The position numbers and the translations under genes are program-made. 64,000 nucleotides of DNA from the NCBI RefSeq assembly GCF_000184705.1, contig NC_014831.1, positions 2,666,001 to 2,730,000 on the forward strand, read 5' to 3'. Within the stretch, counting starts at the first letter, position 1, and every line of letters starts with the position of its first letter. This DNA comes from Thermaerobacter marianensis DSM 12885. GTDB lineage: Bacteria > Bacillota > Sulfobacillia > Thermaerobacterales > Thermaerobacteraceae. Below the pieces are notes generated by a model. That model did not search any database. It saw only the letters and a list, made by a program, of their open reading frames with translations, and was not told the DNA's origin. Of the stretch, positions 55,670-64,000 are shown one piece after another.

Positions 55670-56697
55670 CCCGTCACCTGGGCCAGGGCCCAGTGCTGGT
55701 CGGGGTCGAAGAGGTCGTCCACCGCCTGCTTCAGGGCCTCCAGGCCGTGGACCTCGCTCTTGTACAGGGGCAGGAAGGCCCGTACCAGGTCGCCCAACTC
55801 GCGCCGGATCTGCTCCAGGTAGCCCGCCTGCTCCTGGTACTTGTTGCGCAGGTACTCGTCCTCGCTCGCCTTCTCCACTTCCTCGCCGCGGATCACCCCG
55901 TTGACCAGCACCCCACCCACGGGGATGTCATAGGCGCGCACCATCTTGATGAACCGCGTGACCACGGAGATGGGCAGCGCCAGCGGCAGGGTGACGAAGA
56001 AGAACGCCGTCAAGTTGGGGTCGACCAGCAGCTTCTTGACCGCCTTGAAGCGCTCGTCCATGGCGATCAGGTCGGCCAGCATGGGGTCCTTCTTGACTTC
56101 TTCCATGACCTTCTCCTTGCGGAAGCTGAGCTGCACCCGCAGCGACAGGGCCTCCTTGCGCGATTCGATCATGCGCTGCAACCACAGGCCGTAGATCTTG
56201 GACAGACCGATGAGCCGCACGGCGTTGGCCACGGCCGCCGTGTCGAAGACCACGATCTCGTACTCCTGGCCTTCGCGCAGCATGATGTCGACCATCTTGT
56301 CGAACATGGCGGACTCCTCGAAGGCCGGGTTCGTCACGGCGATCTCGATGAACGGCTTGGCATCCACCGGGATGTCGGCGTACTTCAGGAACTCGCGCAC
56401 CCGCTGGCCGATGTTCTCGCGGTAGCGCGCCACCACGTCGGATGCGTCGACCTCCACGGCGTGGAGGTTGGGCACCCCCTGGACCGGCCGCACCTGCCCG
56501 CCCGACAGGTCCTGTCCGAAGACCGACGTCAGCGAGTGCACGGGGTTCAGGCTGGCCAGCATCGTGCGCTTGCCCTGCTCGGCGAAGTGGTAAGCCAGCA
56601 CGGCGGCGCAGATGGTCTTGCCCACGCCGCCCTTGCCGCCGGTGAAGACGAACTTCAACTCCGGATGCTCTTCCAGGAAGGCCGTGATGTGCTGCAC
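55666..56697 (-). CDS. ArsA/Get3-type ATPase with Asn at the catalytic Asp position
   Basis: 343 residues from the GTG at 56697 with AAAGGAG 8 bases upstream. Deviant Walker A GGKGGVGKT at residues 20-28; the ATPase-site segment that reads STDP in ArsA and Get3 is here SLNP (Asn51). Further motifs are IVVFDTAAVANAVRLI and VLVNGVIRG. Single ATPase domain, the size of Get3 rather than double-domain ArsA. The Asp-to-Asn change matches the well-known hydrolysis-dead Get3 D57N mutant, so activity may be low or depend on its partner. Second of two adjacent ATPases. Confidence 0.82.
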   Translation of the reverse strand: MQHITAFLEEHPELKFVFTGGKGGVGKTICAAVLAYHFAEQGKRTMLASLNPVHSLTSVFGQDLSGGQVRPVQGVPNLHAVEVDASDVVARYRENIGQRVREFLKYADIPVDAKPFIEIAVTNPAFEESAMFDKMVDIMLREGQEYEIVVFDTAAVANAVRLIGLSKIYGLWLQRMIESRKEALSLRVQLSFRKEKVMEEVKKDPMLADLIAMDERFKAVKKLLVDPNLTAFFFVTLPLALPISVVTRFIKMVRAYDIPVGGVLVNGVIRGEEVEKASEDEYLRNKYQEQAGYLEQIRRELGDLVRAFLPLYKSEVHGLEALKQAVDDLFDPDQHWALAQVTG

Positions 56698-56841
56698 CTT
56701 CGTCACTCCTTTGCGGAGGAACCGGCCGCGGCGCGCCGGCCAGGCCTCGCGGCCGGGGCGGCCGGGCACCGGGCCCCGCAGCCCGGCCGTTCGGGACGCC
56801 GGGAGCAGGCGGGGCCGCGCTGGGCCGGCTCGCCCAGGGCG

Positions 56842-57858
56842 TCACGCCTCCAGGGCCATCTCGCAGTTCATCAGATAGCGGGAGGCCTGCTCGATCATCT
56901 CCAGGCCTTTGGGCTCGCGGGTGAACATCGGCACCACGGACTGCACCCGGTCCCCGAACTTGCGGGCGATCTCCGCCAGGTGCTCCTGCTGCATCAGGAC
57001 CCGGTTGCGCAGGTACTCGGAGGTCCCCGGCCGGTCCAGCAGCTCGCGGGGGTACACCTGGTTGACCACCAGGCCCGACATCTCCATGCCGAGGGCGTGG
57101 AACATCGCCAGGGCCCGCTCGGTGTCGAGAATGGCCATCTTCTCGGGGATCAGCACCATGAAGAAGGCCGTACGGCGCCGGTCGGTGATGAGGTCGGTGA
57201 AGGCCTTGATCTTGTTGCGGATGTCGATGAGTTCCTGCATCACGGCGTCCTCGTGGCCCTTCTCGCCCTTGAGGGTGGCGGCGATGGCATCGTATTCGGC
57301 CACCTTGGAGCGGGCCTCGGTGATCTTCTCCACCCACTTGGAGAGGATGTCGGCCATGGCCACCATGCGCACGCCGTGGCCGAAGGGCGGCATGTCGAAG
57401 ATGTAGATGTCGTACTCGTGGGCTGCAACCAGCTCGGCCATGGCGTCGTAGGTGGCCGACTCGTACATGGCGGGCTCCGCCGAGGTGGAGTCGATGTACT
57501 CCTCGATCTCCCGAGGCACCGCGTCGAGGCCGTACATGTCCTTGATCTTCTGCTTCACCGAGGCCTGGTACTCGGCCACCCGGCGGTCGGCGTCGATCTC
57601 CACCACGAACAGGTTGGGCGCCACCTCGATCTCGCCCAGGCCGTAGAAGTTGCGCTCGAAGATGTCGCTGAGCGACGCCTGGGGATCGGTGCTGAAGAGC
57701 AGGGTCCGCTTCTTCTTCACCTGCGACATGTACCAGGCCAGGGACGAGCTGGACGTGGTCTTGCCCAGGCCGCCCTTGCCGGCGAAGATGACGATCTCCA
57801 CGTCGGGGTGCTCGTTGAAGTACGCCTCCAGACCCCGGGGCCGTACCAGGGTGGGCAT
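56842..57858 (-). CDS. ArsA/Get3-type ATPase with intact active site
   Basis: 338 residues from the ATG at 57858 with GGGAGG 9 bases upstream. Deviant Walker A GKGGLGKTT at residues 27-35 and FSTDPQASLSDIF with Asp58 retained; IYIFDMPPFGHGVRM and LVVNQVYPREL follow. It is similar in layout to the next gene product but clearly diverged, suggesting they work as a pair. No arsenic genes (arsB, arsR, arsD) are nearby, so arsenite export is unlikely; targeting or maturing a membrane protein is a guess from the Get3 resemblance. Confidence 0.85.
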   Translation of the reverse strand: MPTLVRPRGLEAYFNEHPDVEIVIFAGKGGLGKTTSSSSLAWYMSQVKKKRTLLFSTDPQASLSDIFERNFYGLGEIEVAPNLFVVEIDADRRVAEYQASVKQKIKDMYGLDAVPREIEEYIDSTSAEPAMYESATYDAMAELVAAHEYDIYIFDMPPFGHGVRMVAMADILSKWVEKITEARSKVAEYDAIAATLKGEKGHEDAVMQELIDIRNKIKAFTDLITDRRRTAFFMVLIPEKMAILDTERALAMFHALGMEMSGLVVNQVYPRELLDRPGTSEYLRNRVLMQQEHLAEIARKFGDRVQSVVPMFTREPKGLEMIEQASRYLMNCEMALEA

Positions 57859-57920
57859 GCCGTCATTCCTCCCCTTTCGGCATCCTCCGGTTCGACCGTT
57901 GAAGGGTGGCGCCGGCCACG

Positions 57921-58223
57921 TCAGTAGATGGCGTCGGTGAAGTCCCGCTCCCGGAAGACCCGCTGCTTCCACGACTCGATGTTGGGCACCGCGTACGGCA
58001 GGATCCGCAGGCTGTAGTACGGCGGCAGCACGGGGATGCCCAGCATGTCGCCCAGGGTGATGAACATGAACAGGTGCTCCAGGTGCATCCGCGTGCGCAG
58101 GGCCGCCGTCACGTTACCGTGGCTGGCCATGCCGTACAGGACACCGCGCAACTTGGTGAGGAACCCGGCCTTCTGCTCCTTGCCGTTGCCGTTGGCGGCC
58201 GGTTCGTCCTTCCGCCCGAACAT
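57921..58223 (-). CDS. unknown small protein between CstA and the ArsA-type ATPases
   Basis: 100 residues; ATG with GGAGG 9 bases upstream. After a hydrophilic start (FGRKDEPAANGNGKEQK) comes FLTKLRGVLYGMASHG, then a hydrophobic part MFITLGDMLGIPVLPPYYSLRILPYAVP and WKQRVFRERDFTDAIY. The LG-x-P, LR-x-LPY, WK-x-R pattern is shared with the C-terminal half of the protein at 53226-53738. It is possibly peripheral or tail-anchored in the membrane. The first ATPase begins 62 bp downstream. Confidence 0.72.
   Translation of the reverse strand: MFGRKDEPAANGNGKEQKAGFLTKLRGVLYGMASHGNVTAALRTRMHLEHLFMFITLGDMLGIPVLPPYYSLRILPYAVPNIESWKQRVFRERDFTDAIY
58199..58209 (-). repeat. dispersed motif GGACGAACCGG, copy 12
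   Basis: Exact core in the first codons of the small gene at 57921-58223, sense orientation, encoding KDEPAA with GAA for Glu. Confidence 0.6.
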
Positions 58224-58430
58224 CGTCCGCTGCCTCCTTTGCCGGGGCCGGCCGCACGGGCGGGCGCTGCCGGTGGCGGCGGCGCCCGCCCGCGGCCGCC
58301 GCGTTCGTCCCAAGGCACCGCCGGCGGGGCTACGGCCCAGGCCGCGACCATGGCCCGCCGCCACGCCCTTGAACGGGGCGGAGCCATGGTCCGGCCGCGG
58401 CCTTCCCGAGCCGGTGCGGGTCCCAGGGCT

Positions 58431-60203
58431 TCAGTCGCCCGGTGCCGCCTGGGGCTGGGCCATCAGGCCCGCCTTGGCCCGGGCGTACGCCTGCAGGGTC
58501 AGCACCGCCATGCGCAGGCCGAGGGCGAACAGCGCCAGGCCGATGAGCACCGACGCCCAGTCGAGGATGTTGGCCAGGGCCGGCGCCATCGTCTTGATGG
58601 GATCTTGGGTCAGCGTCTTGGCAGGCCCGCCGAGGGCGGCCTGCAGGAACCGCACCGTCTGGACGGCGATGGCCGCCAGGGTGGTGACGATCATGAACAG
58701 CGCCGGGATCAGCGTGTACCGCGTCGGCGCCTTGACCCGCGCCAGGTGGATGGTGACGAGCATCAGCGCCAGGCCCGCCAGCAGCTGGTTCGACCCGCCG
58801 AAGAACAGCCAGATGTTGTTCCACGAGCCGCTGACGGCCATGATCCACGGCAGCAGCAGGCCGATGAAGGTGGAGACGTGCTTCTGGGCCAGGATGCTCT
58901 CGCCGAAGACCTCCACCGACACCAGCCGCCAGAACCGGGTGACCAGGGCCTGGACGGTGATGGCGTAGATCACCAGCACCGTGCCGAAGAAGACCCGGAT
59001 CGCCACGTCGGACATGAAGAGCCCGAGGATCGGCTGGGTCATCAGCGTGGCGCCGAAGACCCACGAGCCCACGCTGGCCCCCTTGAGCTCGGCGATGCGC
59101 TCGGGGCTCAGCACCATGTAGGAGGCCAGGGAGACCAGGGCCAGCAGGCCCTCGCCCAGCATGGCGCCGGCGCCGACGGGATGGGCGTCGGGCTCGATGT
59201 CCAGCTGCTTCGCCGTGCTGGACGAGCTCACCAGGCTATGCCACCCCGAGATGGCACCGCAGGCGATGGCCGTGAAGAGCACGGGCCACATAGGGTTGCC
59301 GCCGGCGGCGAAGCTGCCTGCCGGACCCCAGAACCCCACGTACCCCGGTTGCGCCAGGGTGACACCGGTGACGGGCGTGATCAGCGCCCCTACCAGGATC
59401 ACCAGCACGGCGAACATGGCGGGGAAGAAGGACACGTAGTTGAAGGGCTGGATGAACGTCGGCAGGGGCAGGATCGACGCCACGTAGAGGATGGCGCAGC
59501 ACAGCGCCGCCCACACCCAGACGTTGAAGTTCAGGGCACCCTGGGTGGCCAGGTTGAACTTCACCGCGCGGCCGATCTCCGTGGACCCCAGCCAGAAGGA
59601 CAGGATCATCAGGACGAAGGCGATGAGGGTCACGGCCCCCACGTTCATCCGCCGCTTGTACAGCAGCTGGCCGCAGATCACGCCGGTGAGGATGATGCCG
59701 GCCGTGGCCACGAAGGACCCTTCGAAGGTGTTCCAGAAGACGGCGATCAGCTGGATGAAGGTCGCCGAGATGATCAGCAGGTAGAACAGGATGAAGCCCA
59801 GCAGGGTGCTGCGCCCCGCGGCGCCGGTGAACTCGTAGGTGATGGGACCGAAGGACCGCCCCTGGTTGCGCACCGACAGCATGATGGACCCGTAGTCCTG
59901 GAGCCAACCGATGAAGAAGTTGCCGAAGATGATCCACAGCAACGCCGGAATCCAGCCGAACTGCAGGGCGACGAAGGGCCCCAGGATCGGCCCGAGAGCA
60001 GCCACGCTCTTGTACTGGTAGCCCCAGAGGACGTAGCGGCTGACGGGGAAGTACTCCACCCCGTCCGTGTACATGTGGGCCGGCGTTGTGCGGTTCGCGT
60101 CGGGACGCCAGACGGTGCGGTCGTACCAGCGCCCGTACACGAAGTAGGCGATGCCGTAGGCGATCAGCGCCAGCACCACGAACATCGCCGGCGTGTTGAA
60201 CAT
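58431..60203 (-). CDS. cstA: CstA-family carbon-starvation transporter
   Basis: 590-residue membrane protein with roughly 15 hydrophobic segments. The N-terminal part (YGRWYDRTVW, TPAHMYTDGVEYFPV, WGYQYKSVAALGPILGP) and GAISGWHSLVSSSSTAKQL are hallmarks of CstA; these proteins import peptides or pyruvate. It is shorter than the 700-residue E. coli CstA, in the range of shorter family members. The ATG at 60203 has AAAGGGGA upstream. It lies 207 bp before the small protein and ATPase genes, in the same direction; no two-component system (as in btsSR) is nearby. Confidence 0.92.
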   Translation of the reverse strand: MFNTPAMFVVLALIAYGIAYFVYGRWYDRTVWRPDANRTTPAHMYTDGVEYFPVSRYVLWGYQYKSVAALGPILGPFVALQFGWIPALLWIIFGNFFIGWLQDYGSIMLSVRNQGRSFGPITYEFTGAAGRSTLLGFILFYLLIISATFIQLIAVFWNTFEGSFVATAGIILTGVICGQLLYKRRMNVGAVTLIAFVLMILSFWLGSTEIGRAVKFNLATQGALNFNVWVWAALCCAILYVASILPLPTFIQPFNYVSFFPAMFAVLVILVGALITPVTGVTLAQPGYVGFWGPAGSFAAGGNPMWPVLFTAIACGAISGWHSLVSSSSTAKQLDIEPDAHPVGAGAMLGEGLLALVSLASYMVLSPERIAELKGASVGSWVFGATLMTQPILGLFMSDVAIRVFFGTVLVIYAITVQALVTRFWRLVSVEVFGESILAQKHVSTFIGLLLPWIMAVSGSWNNIWLFFGGSNQLLAGLALMLVTIHLARVKAPTRYTLIPALFMIVTTLAAIAVQTVRFLQAALGGPAKTLTQDPIKTMAPALANILDWASVLIGLALFALGLRMAVLTLQAYARAKAGLMAQPQAAPGD

Positions 60204-61149
60204 GGCCCTATCCCCTTTCCCCTTCGGGATGACGCCCCGGTATCCGGGATGGATCCCTTGAGGACGATGGCAGCGATGGTGCTGCCCTTTCCGCGGGCCG
60301 GGGACGCTCGGGCCATGGCGGTTGCAGGGAAGAACCGGCCGGTGACGGTGCGCCGGCTGCGGCCCCGCCGCCGTCGGGGCGGGCCGGCAGGCACGTGGGC
60401 CGGCGGCGGACCTCGGGGAATGGGACCCATCGGCGCTCAGCGCGCGCGGGCTTCCCAGGGCTCCGCCGGGCTGAGAAGACATCACCCGCGGAAGGGAAAG
60501 GCCGGGCTCCCGCCCACCGCGCCGGCTGAGCCGCCGGGGTGCGCCAGCCGGAAGGCAACGCGGCACGGGGCCCGGTCGCATCGGGTTGTTTGCAGATTGA
60601 GATGGCGGGGGCTCCACTGCACGGCGCGAATGTTGCGGCCGCAACCTGGGAAGGAGCCGGCCGGGCCTCGTCCACGGGCGTGCCGGCCGTTCCACGCCCC
60701 TGCGGTCCGCCCGCGGGCCGCTGGGGCCGCCCTTTCCGGCCGGAAGTGACAGCAGGGTGCAGTCCCGGAGCCGCGGCCTCGGCGGCCGGTCGCCGTGCGG
60801 TTCTCCCACCCCCCTCGCGGGCCGTGCAAGCACCCGCGCCGGTCTCTCCCCCAGCAGGGACCGGCTACAGGCAGGTTCCCCTTGAAGGCCGGCGCGATGG
60901 AAGAGGAAAACGCATCACCCGGCCCATTGGCGGGTTGGATTTCGTCAAAAAGGAATGGAATTCCTCCTGACCCTTGGCGGCCACGCCGCCGCTCCGGGGT
61001 CGAGGTACCCCCCGGCCGGGCACCGGCAGGTGGCGACCGGTCCGGCGTTCCACGGCCGGTTTCCACTGCCATGGTGCACACCCGGGCTTCCCGGGCGCCG
61101 CCGGCCCGGGCGGATGGTGGCGCCATGTCGCGGGGGACCGGCCCGTTGC
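60204..61149. other. long gap upstream of cstA with possible leader structure
   Basis: No gene could be supported. On the minus strand, around 60800-60870, two neighbouring hairpins are possible: CCGGTC/GACCGG (60838-60863) and one built on CGCGGGTGCTTGCACGGC plus CCGCG. They could belong to a long cstA leader, but the sequence does not match a riboswitch class I know. A one-mismatch copy of the dispersed motif is near 60326. An AT-rich patch at 60920-60970 contains no clean promoter. Confidence 0.3.
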
Positions 61150-62259
61150 TTACGGCTTCCCACAGCCCCCGCCAGACCACAGCCACCACACAGGGACGCC
61201 GGCCAGGCCCGCCGCCTCCCGCTGGTCCGGGTCCGCCGGCGCCGAGGCGATGGGGACCACCACGGGCACCGGCACGAACTCCTCCAGATGACGGAGGAGC
61301 TCCGTCCGGGCGCGGGCCAGTTCCTGCAACCAGCGGAGCAGGCCGAAGCCCTGATGGCCATCCCGCCCGCGTCCCGGCCAGCGGGACGGCCCGGTCGCTT
61401 CGCCTGTCCCGGCCGAGGGCGCGGGGGCCGTCGTGCCGCCGCCCCTCGCCTCCCCGCCCGCCACCGCCGTCCCCGCAGTCGCCACAGCCAGCGCCCGCCG
61501 GGGCACGAGCACCGGCCCCACGGCACCAGGCGTCCACTCCACCACCCGCGCCCAGCCGCGCGCCCACAGGCCAGGGTGGCCCTCCTCGGGCCAGGGAAGC
61601 AGGACCCACCGGGTACCGGCACGCCGACCGTCGCCGGAGCCGGGGCCGGCACCGCCCCCCGCCCGGGTGTGGCCGTCCGGCCCGCTGCCGGCGGCGGCCG
61701 CCTGCAGGAGGGCCCGCAGGTGGTCCGGGTCCCGGGCCACGACGCCCTGGACGCCTGTGCCCCAGACCGCAGCCACCACCTCCGGTTGGAGGATGGCCAG
61801 CACCACCACGGGCGGGCGCCCGGCCGGCCAGGAGGCCCCCACGCTCCGCGGGGGAAGCGGCGGCCCGCCGGTGGCCGCCTGTTCAGCAGGCGGCGCCCCA
61901 GAGCCCGCCGGTGGCGGGTTGACCGGGATCCCGGCAGGGCCCACCCCGCCCGGTTCCCGGCCGGCCGGCCGCGGGGCTCCCGCCCCCTGGCGCAGGGCCG
62001 CCAGGCTGGGTTCGTCCAGCAGGGGCAGGTAGGCTATGGTATAACGGGCTGGAACGGGCCCGGGAGCCGGGCCAACTGGCGGATCGCCCGGGGCGGAACG
62101 TGCGGCGAGGTCGATCACGACCGTCGCCGCCTTACCGGGTCCGGGCTGGAGGTGACCCGGCAAGAGCCAGCGGTCGCCAGGCTCCCAGGGTACGGGCGGG
62201 AAGGCCCGTCCCGCCCCGCGGCGGTCGGGACCCGAAGGGGCACCGGAAGGGTCACGCAC
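61150..62259 (-). CDS. unknown protein with low-complexity segments
   Basis: 369 residues from the GTG at 62259 (GGAAAGGAT about 10 bases upstream). Structured parts alternate with Gly/Ala/Pro-rich stretches: ARYTIAYLPLLDEPSLAALR (about 71-90), VVVLAILQPEVVAAVWGTGVQ and VVARDPDHLRALLQ (about 150-190), RVVEWTPGAVGPVLVPRRAL (about 240-260), and a C-terminal GLLRWLQELARARTELLRHL with VPVPVVVPIASAPAD. No motif identifies a function. It is divergent from accC. Confidence 0.55.
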   Translation of the reverse strand: MRDPSGAPSGPDRRGAGRAFPPVPWEPGDRWLLPGHLQPGPGKAATVVIDLAARSAPGDPPVGPAPGPVPARYTIAYLPLLDEPSLAALRQGAGAPRPAGREPGGVGPAGIPVNPPPAGSGAPPAEQAATGGPPLPPRSVGASWPAGRPPVVVLAILQPEVVAAVWGTGVQGVVARDPDHLRALLQAAAAGSGPDGHTRAGGGAGPGSGDGRRAGTRWVLLPWPEEGHPGLWARGWARVVEWTPGAVGPVLVPRRALAVATAGTAVAGGEARGGGTTAPAPSAGTGEATGPSRWPGRGRDGHQGFGLLRWLQELARARTELLRHLEEFVPVPVVVPIASAPADPDQREAAGLAGVPVWWLWSGGGCGKP

Positions 62260-62588
62260 CGGTCGTCATCCTTTCCGCACGGCGTTCCAGCACCAGCATG
62301 GCCGGCGGGCTTCGGTGACGGCAAGGGCCCGCTCGCGGCAAGCGGCCCGTCGTCCCCGCGGGCTCCGACTCCGGCCGGGGCCCCGGCGGCGGTGGTGGTG
62401 GCGCCGCCCGGTGCGCGGCGGGTTCGACGGGTCCCGTCCCGCTGCGCGTGACGAGGACCGGGTCGTCGCGCTCCACCCGGCACCCGGCGGCAGCCCGTAC
62501 CGGGAACGGTGCGGCAAGGTGCTCCAGACGCCGCAACACCGCAGGAAACCGGTCATGGGATGCGAACCTTCTCGGGGAGGTTGAGGCC
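62260..62588. other. divergent gap before accC
   Basis: GC-rich spacer between the unknown gene and accC. No clear promoter boxes were found; a TGGTATAAC (extended -10 like, plus strand) lies further up at 62037-62045, inside the unknown gene. A GGGAGG at 62576-62581 serves accC. Confidence 0.35.
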
Positions 62589-63947
62589 ATGTTCCAAAAG
62601 ATCCTCATCGCCAACCGGGGCGAGATCGCCGTCCGCGTCATCCGGGCGTGCCGCGAGCTGGGCATCCGCACCGTGGCCGTCTACTCCGAGGCGGACGAGA
62701 ACGCCCTGCACGTGGCCATGGCCGATGAGGCCTACTGCATCGGCCCTGCGCCGGCCCCGCGCAGCTACCTGCACATCCCCAGCCTGATCGAGGCGGCCAG
62801 CAAGGCGGGGGTCGATGCCATCCACCCGGGCTACGGCTTCCTCTCCGAAAACGCCCACTTCGCCGCCGTGTGCAAGACGTGGGGCATCGAGTTCATCGGC
62901 CCGCCGCCGGAAGCCATCGAGACCATGGGGCTCAAGTCCCTGGCCCGCGAAGCCATGCAGCGGGCCGGCGTGCCGGTGGTGCCGGGCAGTGAGGGCACAG
63001 TGGAGGACGAGGACGAGGCCCTCCGGATCGCCCGGGAGATCGGCTATCCCGTGCTGGTCAAGGCGGCGGCCGGCGGCGGCGGGCGCGGCATCCGCGTGGC
63101 CCGCGACGAGCAGGAACTGGTTCAGGCGCTGGCTTCGGCCCGCCGGGAGGCGGAGTCGACCTTCGGCAACGGCGCCGTCTACCTCGAGAAGTTCCTGGAA
63201 GAACCCCGCCACATCGAGATCCAGGTCATCGCCGACAAGCACGGCCACACCCTGCACCTGGGCGAGCGGGAGTGCTCGGTCCAGCGGCGGCGGCAGAAGC
63301 TGATCGAGGAGGCGCCGTCGCCGGTGATGACGCCCGAACTGCGGCAGCGCATGGCCGAGGCCGCCGTCCGCGCCGCGGAGGCTGTGGACTATGTGGGCGC
63401 CGGCACCGTGGAGTTCCTGGTGGACCGGGACGGCAACTTCTACTTTATCGAGATGAACACGCGGATCCAGGTGGAGCACCCCGTCACCGAACTGATCACG
63501 GGCATCGACCTGGTCAAGGAGCAGATCCGGGTGGCCGCGGGCGAGCCCCTGTCCTTCACCCAGGAGGACGTGACCTTCAGGGGCTGGGCCATGGAGTGCC
63601 GGATCAACGCGGAAGACCCCAACAACCGCTTCCTTCCCTCGCCCGGCACCATCACGGCCTGGGAGCCGCCGGGCGGGCCCGGCGTGCGGGTGGACGCGGG
63701 TTTCCGTGCCGGGACCGCGGTCGTGCCGTTCTACGACTCCCTGGTGGCCAAGCTCATCGTCTGGGGGCGCGACCGGGAGGAGACCATGGCCCGCATGCAG
63801 CGCGCCCTGGCCGAGTTCCGCATCGAGGGGATCCGGACCACCATCCCGCTGTACCAGGAGATCCTGAAGCGGGACGACTTCCGCCAGGGCCGGTTCCACA
63901 CCCGGTGGCTGGAGGAAGAGGTGCTGGCGGGGCATCAGAGCCCCTGA
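62589..63947 (+). CDS. accC: biotin carboxylase subunit of an acyl-CoA carboxylase
   Basis: 452 residues from the ATG with GGGAGG 7 bases upstream. ATP-grasp enzyme that carboxylates biotin on its carrier protein. It shows [36 protein letters not shown], the glycine loop [14 protein letters not shown], and the catalytic region [16 protein letters not shown]. No accB precedes it, so it may serve acetyl-CoA or another acyl-CoA carboxylase; downstream genes are outside the window. Confidence 0.96.
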   Translation: MFQKILIANRGEIAVRVIRACRELGIRTVAVYSEADENALHVAMADEAYCIGPAPAPRSYLHIPSLIEAASKAGVDAIHPGYGFLSENAHFAAVCKTWGIEFIGPPPEAIETMGLKSLAREAMQRAGVPVVPGSEGTVEDEDEALRIAREIGYPVLVKAAAGGGGRGIRVARDEQELVQALASARREAESTFGNGAVYLEKFLEEPRHIEIQVIADKHGHTLHLGERECSVQRRRQKLIEEAPSPVMTPELRQRMAEAAVRAAEAVDYVGAGTVEFLVDRDGNFYFIEMNTRIQVEHPVTELITGIDLVKEQIRVAAGEPLSFTQEDVTFRGWAMECRINAEDPNNRFLPSPGTITAWEPPGGPGVRVDAGFRAGTAVVPFYDSLVAKLIVWGRDREETMARMQRALAEFRIEGIRTTIPLYQEILKRDDFRQGRFHTRWLEEEVLAGHQSP

Positions 63948-64000
63948 CTCGACCGGCGGGCGGCGGGTGGCATGGACGCGGGCCGCATGGACGCGGCTCG

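Noticed and set aside
55666-57858. Arsenite efflux operon
   Set aside because: No arsB, arsR, arsD or arsC genes nearby, and both ATPases are single-domain and diverged, so the ars label would mislead.
57906-60749. 947-codon open frame on the plus strand
   Set aside because: Antisense to cstA and the small gene; composition is typical of shadow frames in high-GC DNA.
60838-60863. Glycine-riboswitch-like GGAGAGACCGG upstream of cstA
   Set aside because: The conserved 3' part of the glycine aptamer is not found in the following sequence.

Overview
The window is very GC-rich bacterial chromosome, roughly 72-73 percent by eye, with strong G/C preference at third codon positions. Three things point to a Gram-positive, Firmicutes-type organism: the gene orders tig-clpP-clpX-lonB, mreBCD-pbp2-minCDE-rodA and gap-pgk-tpiA-gpmI-eno-secG; a T-box leader in front of valS; and a sporulation-type LonB. 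Together with the extreme GC, I would guess a Thermaerobacter-like or Symbiobacterium-like lineage. This is inference from gene order and composition, not a database match. No phage, transposon, integron or CRISPR array is visible.

Layout: 1-11.1 kb holds a minus-strand cell-shape and division block (DUF4321 gene, maf, radC, mreB, mreC, mreD, pbp2, minC, minD, minE, rodA and the start of a membrane protein). 11.4-15 kb is valS with a T-box riboswitch. 15.3-21.6 kb holds a GNAT gene and the protein quality-control set lonB, clpX, clpP, tig. 21.7-26.8 kb carries two tRNA groups (eight tRNAs) around speE, an ankyrin-repeat gene and an amino-acid permease. 26.7-31 kb is rdgB, a GlmL/MutL-family gene, a frameshifted UPF0316-type gene and dinB. 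31-35 kb is the ribosome-rescue set (tmRNA, smpB, rnr). 35.2-37.2 kb is a membrane pyrophosphatase. 37.7-45.5 kb is secG and the lower glycolytic operon, headed by an unusual P-loop/Asp23-like fusion. 45.7-52.5 kb holds hemL, lgt, an XRE regulator, a P5C dehydrogenase, a Fur-family regulator and an HtrA-like protein that has lost all three catalytic residues. 53.2-60.2 kb is an accessory-looking locus: CstA, two single-domain ArsA/Get3-type ATPases, two paralogous small proteins and several unknowns. The window ends with an unknown gene and accC.

The observations I rate highest are: (1) a dispersed, oriented oligonucleotide, GGGACGAACCGGCC, with at least twelve exact 11-base cores in 64 kb, in coding and non-coding DNA and in several reading frames; (2) the CstA / paired ArsA / small-protein locus, in which one ATPase carries Asn at the position of the catalytic Asp of Get3; (3) the triple-mutant HtrA pseudoprotease with a palindrome over its putative promoter, next to a Fur-family gene; and (4) the P-loop/Asp23-like fusion where many Firmicutes have cggR. 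Many conserved proteins here also carry Gly/Ala/Pro-rich insertions or tails.
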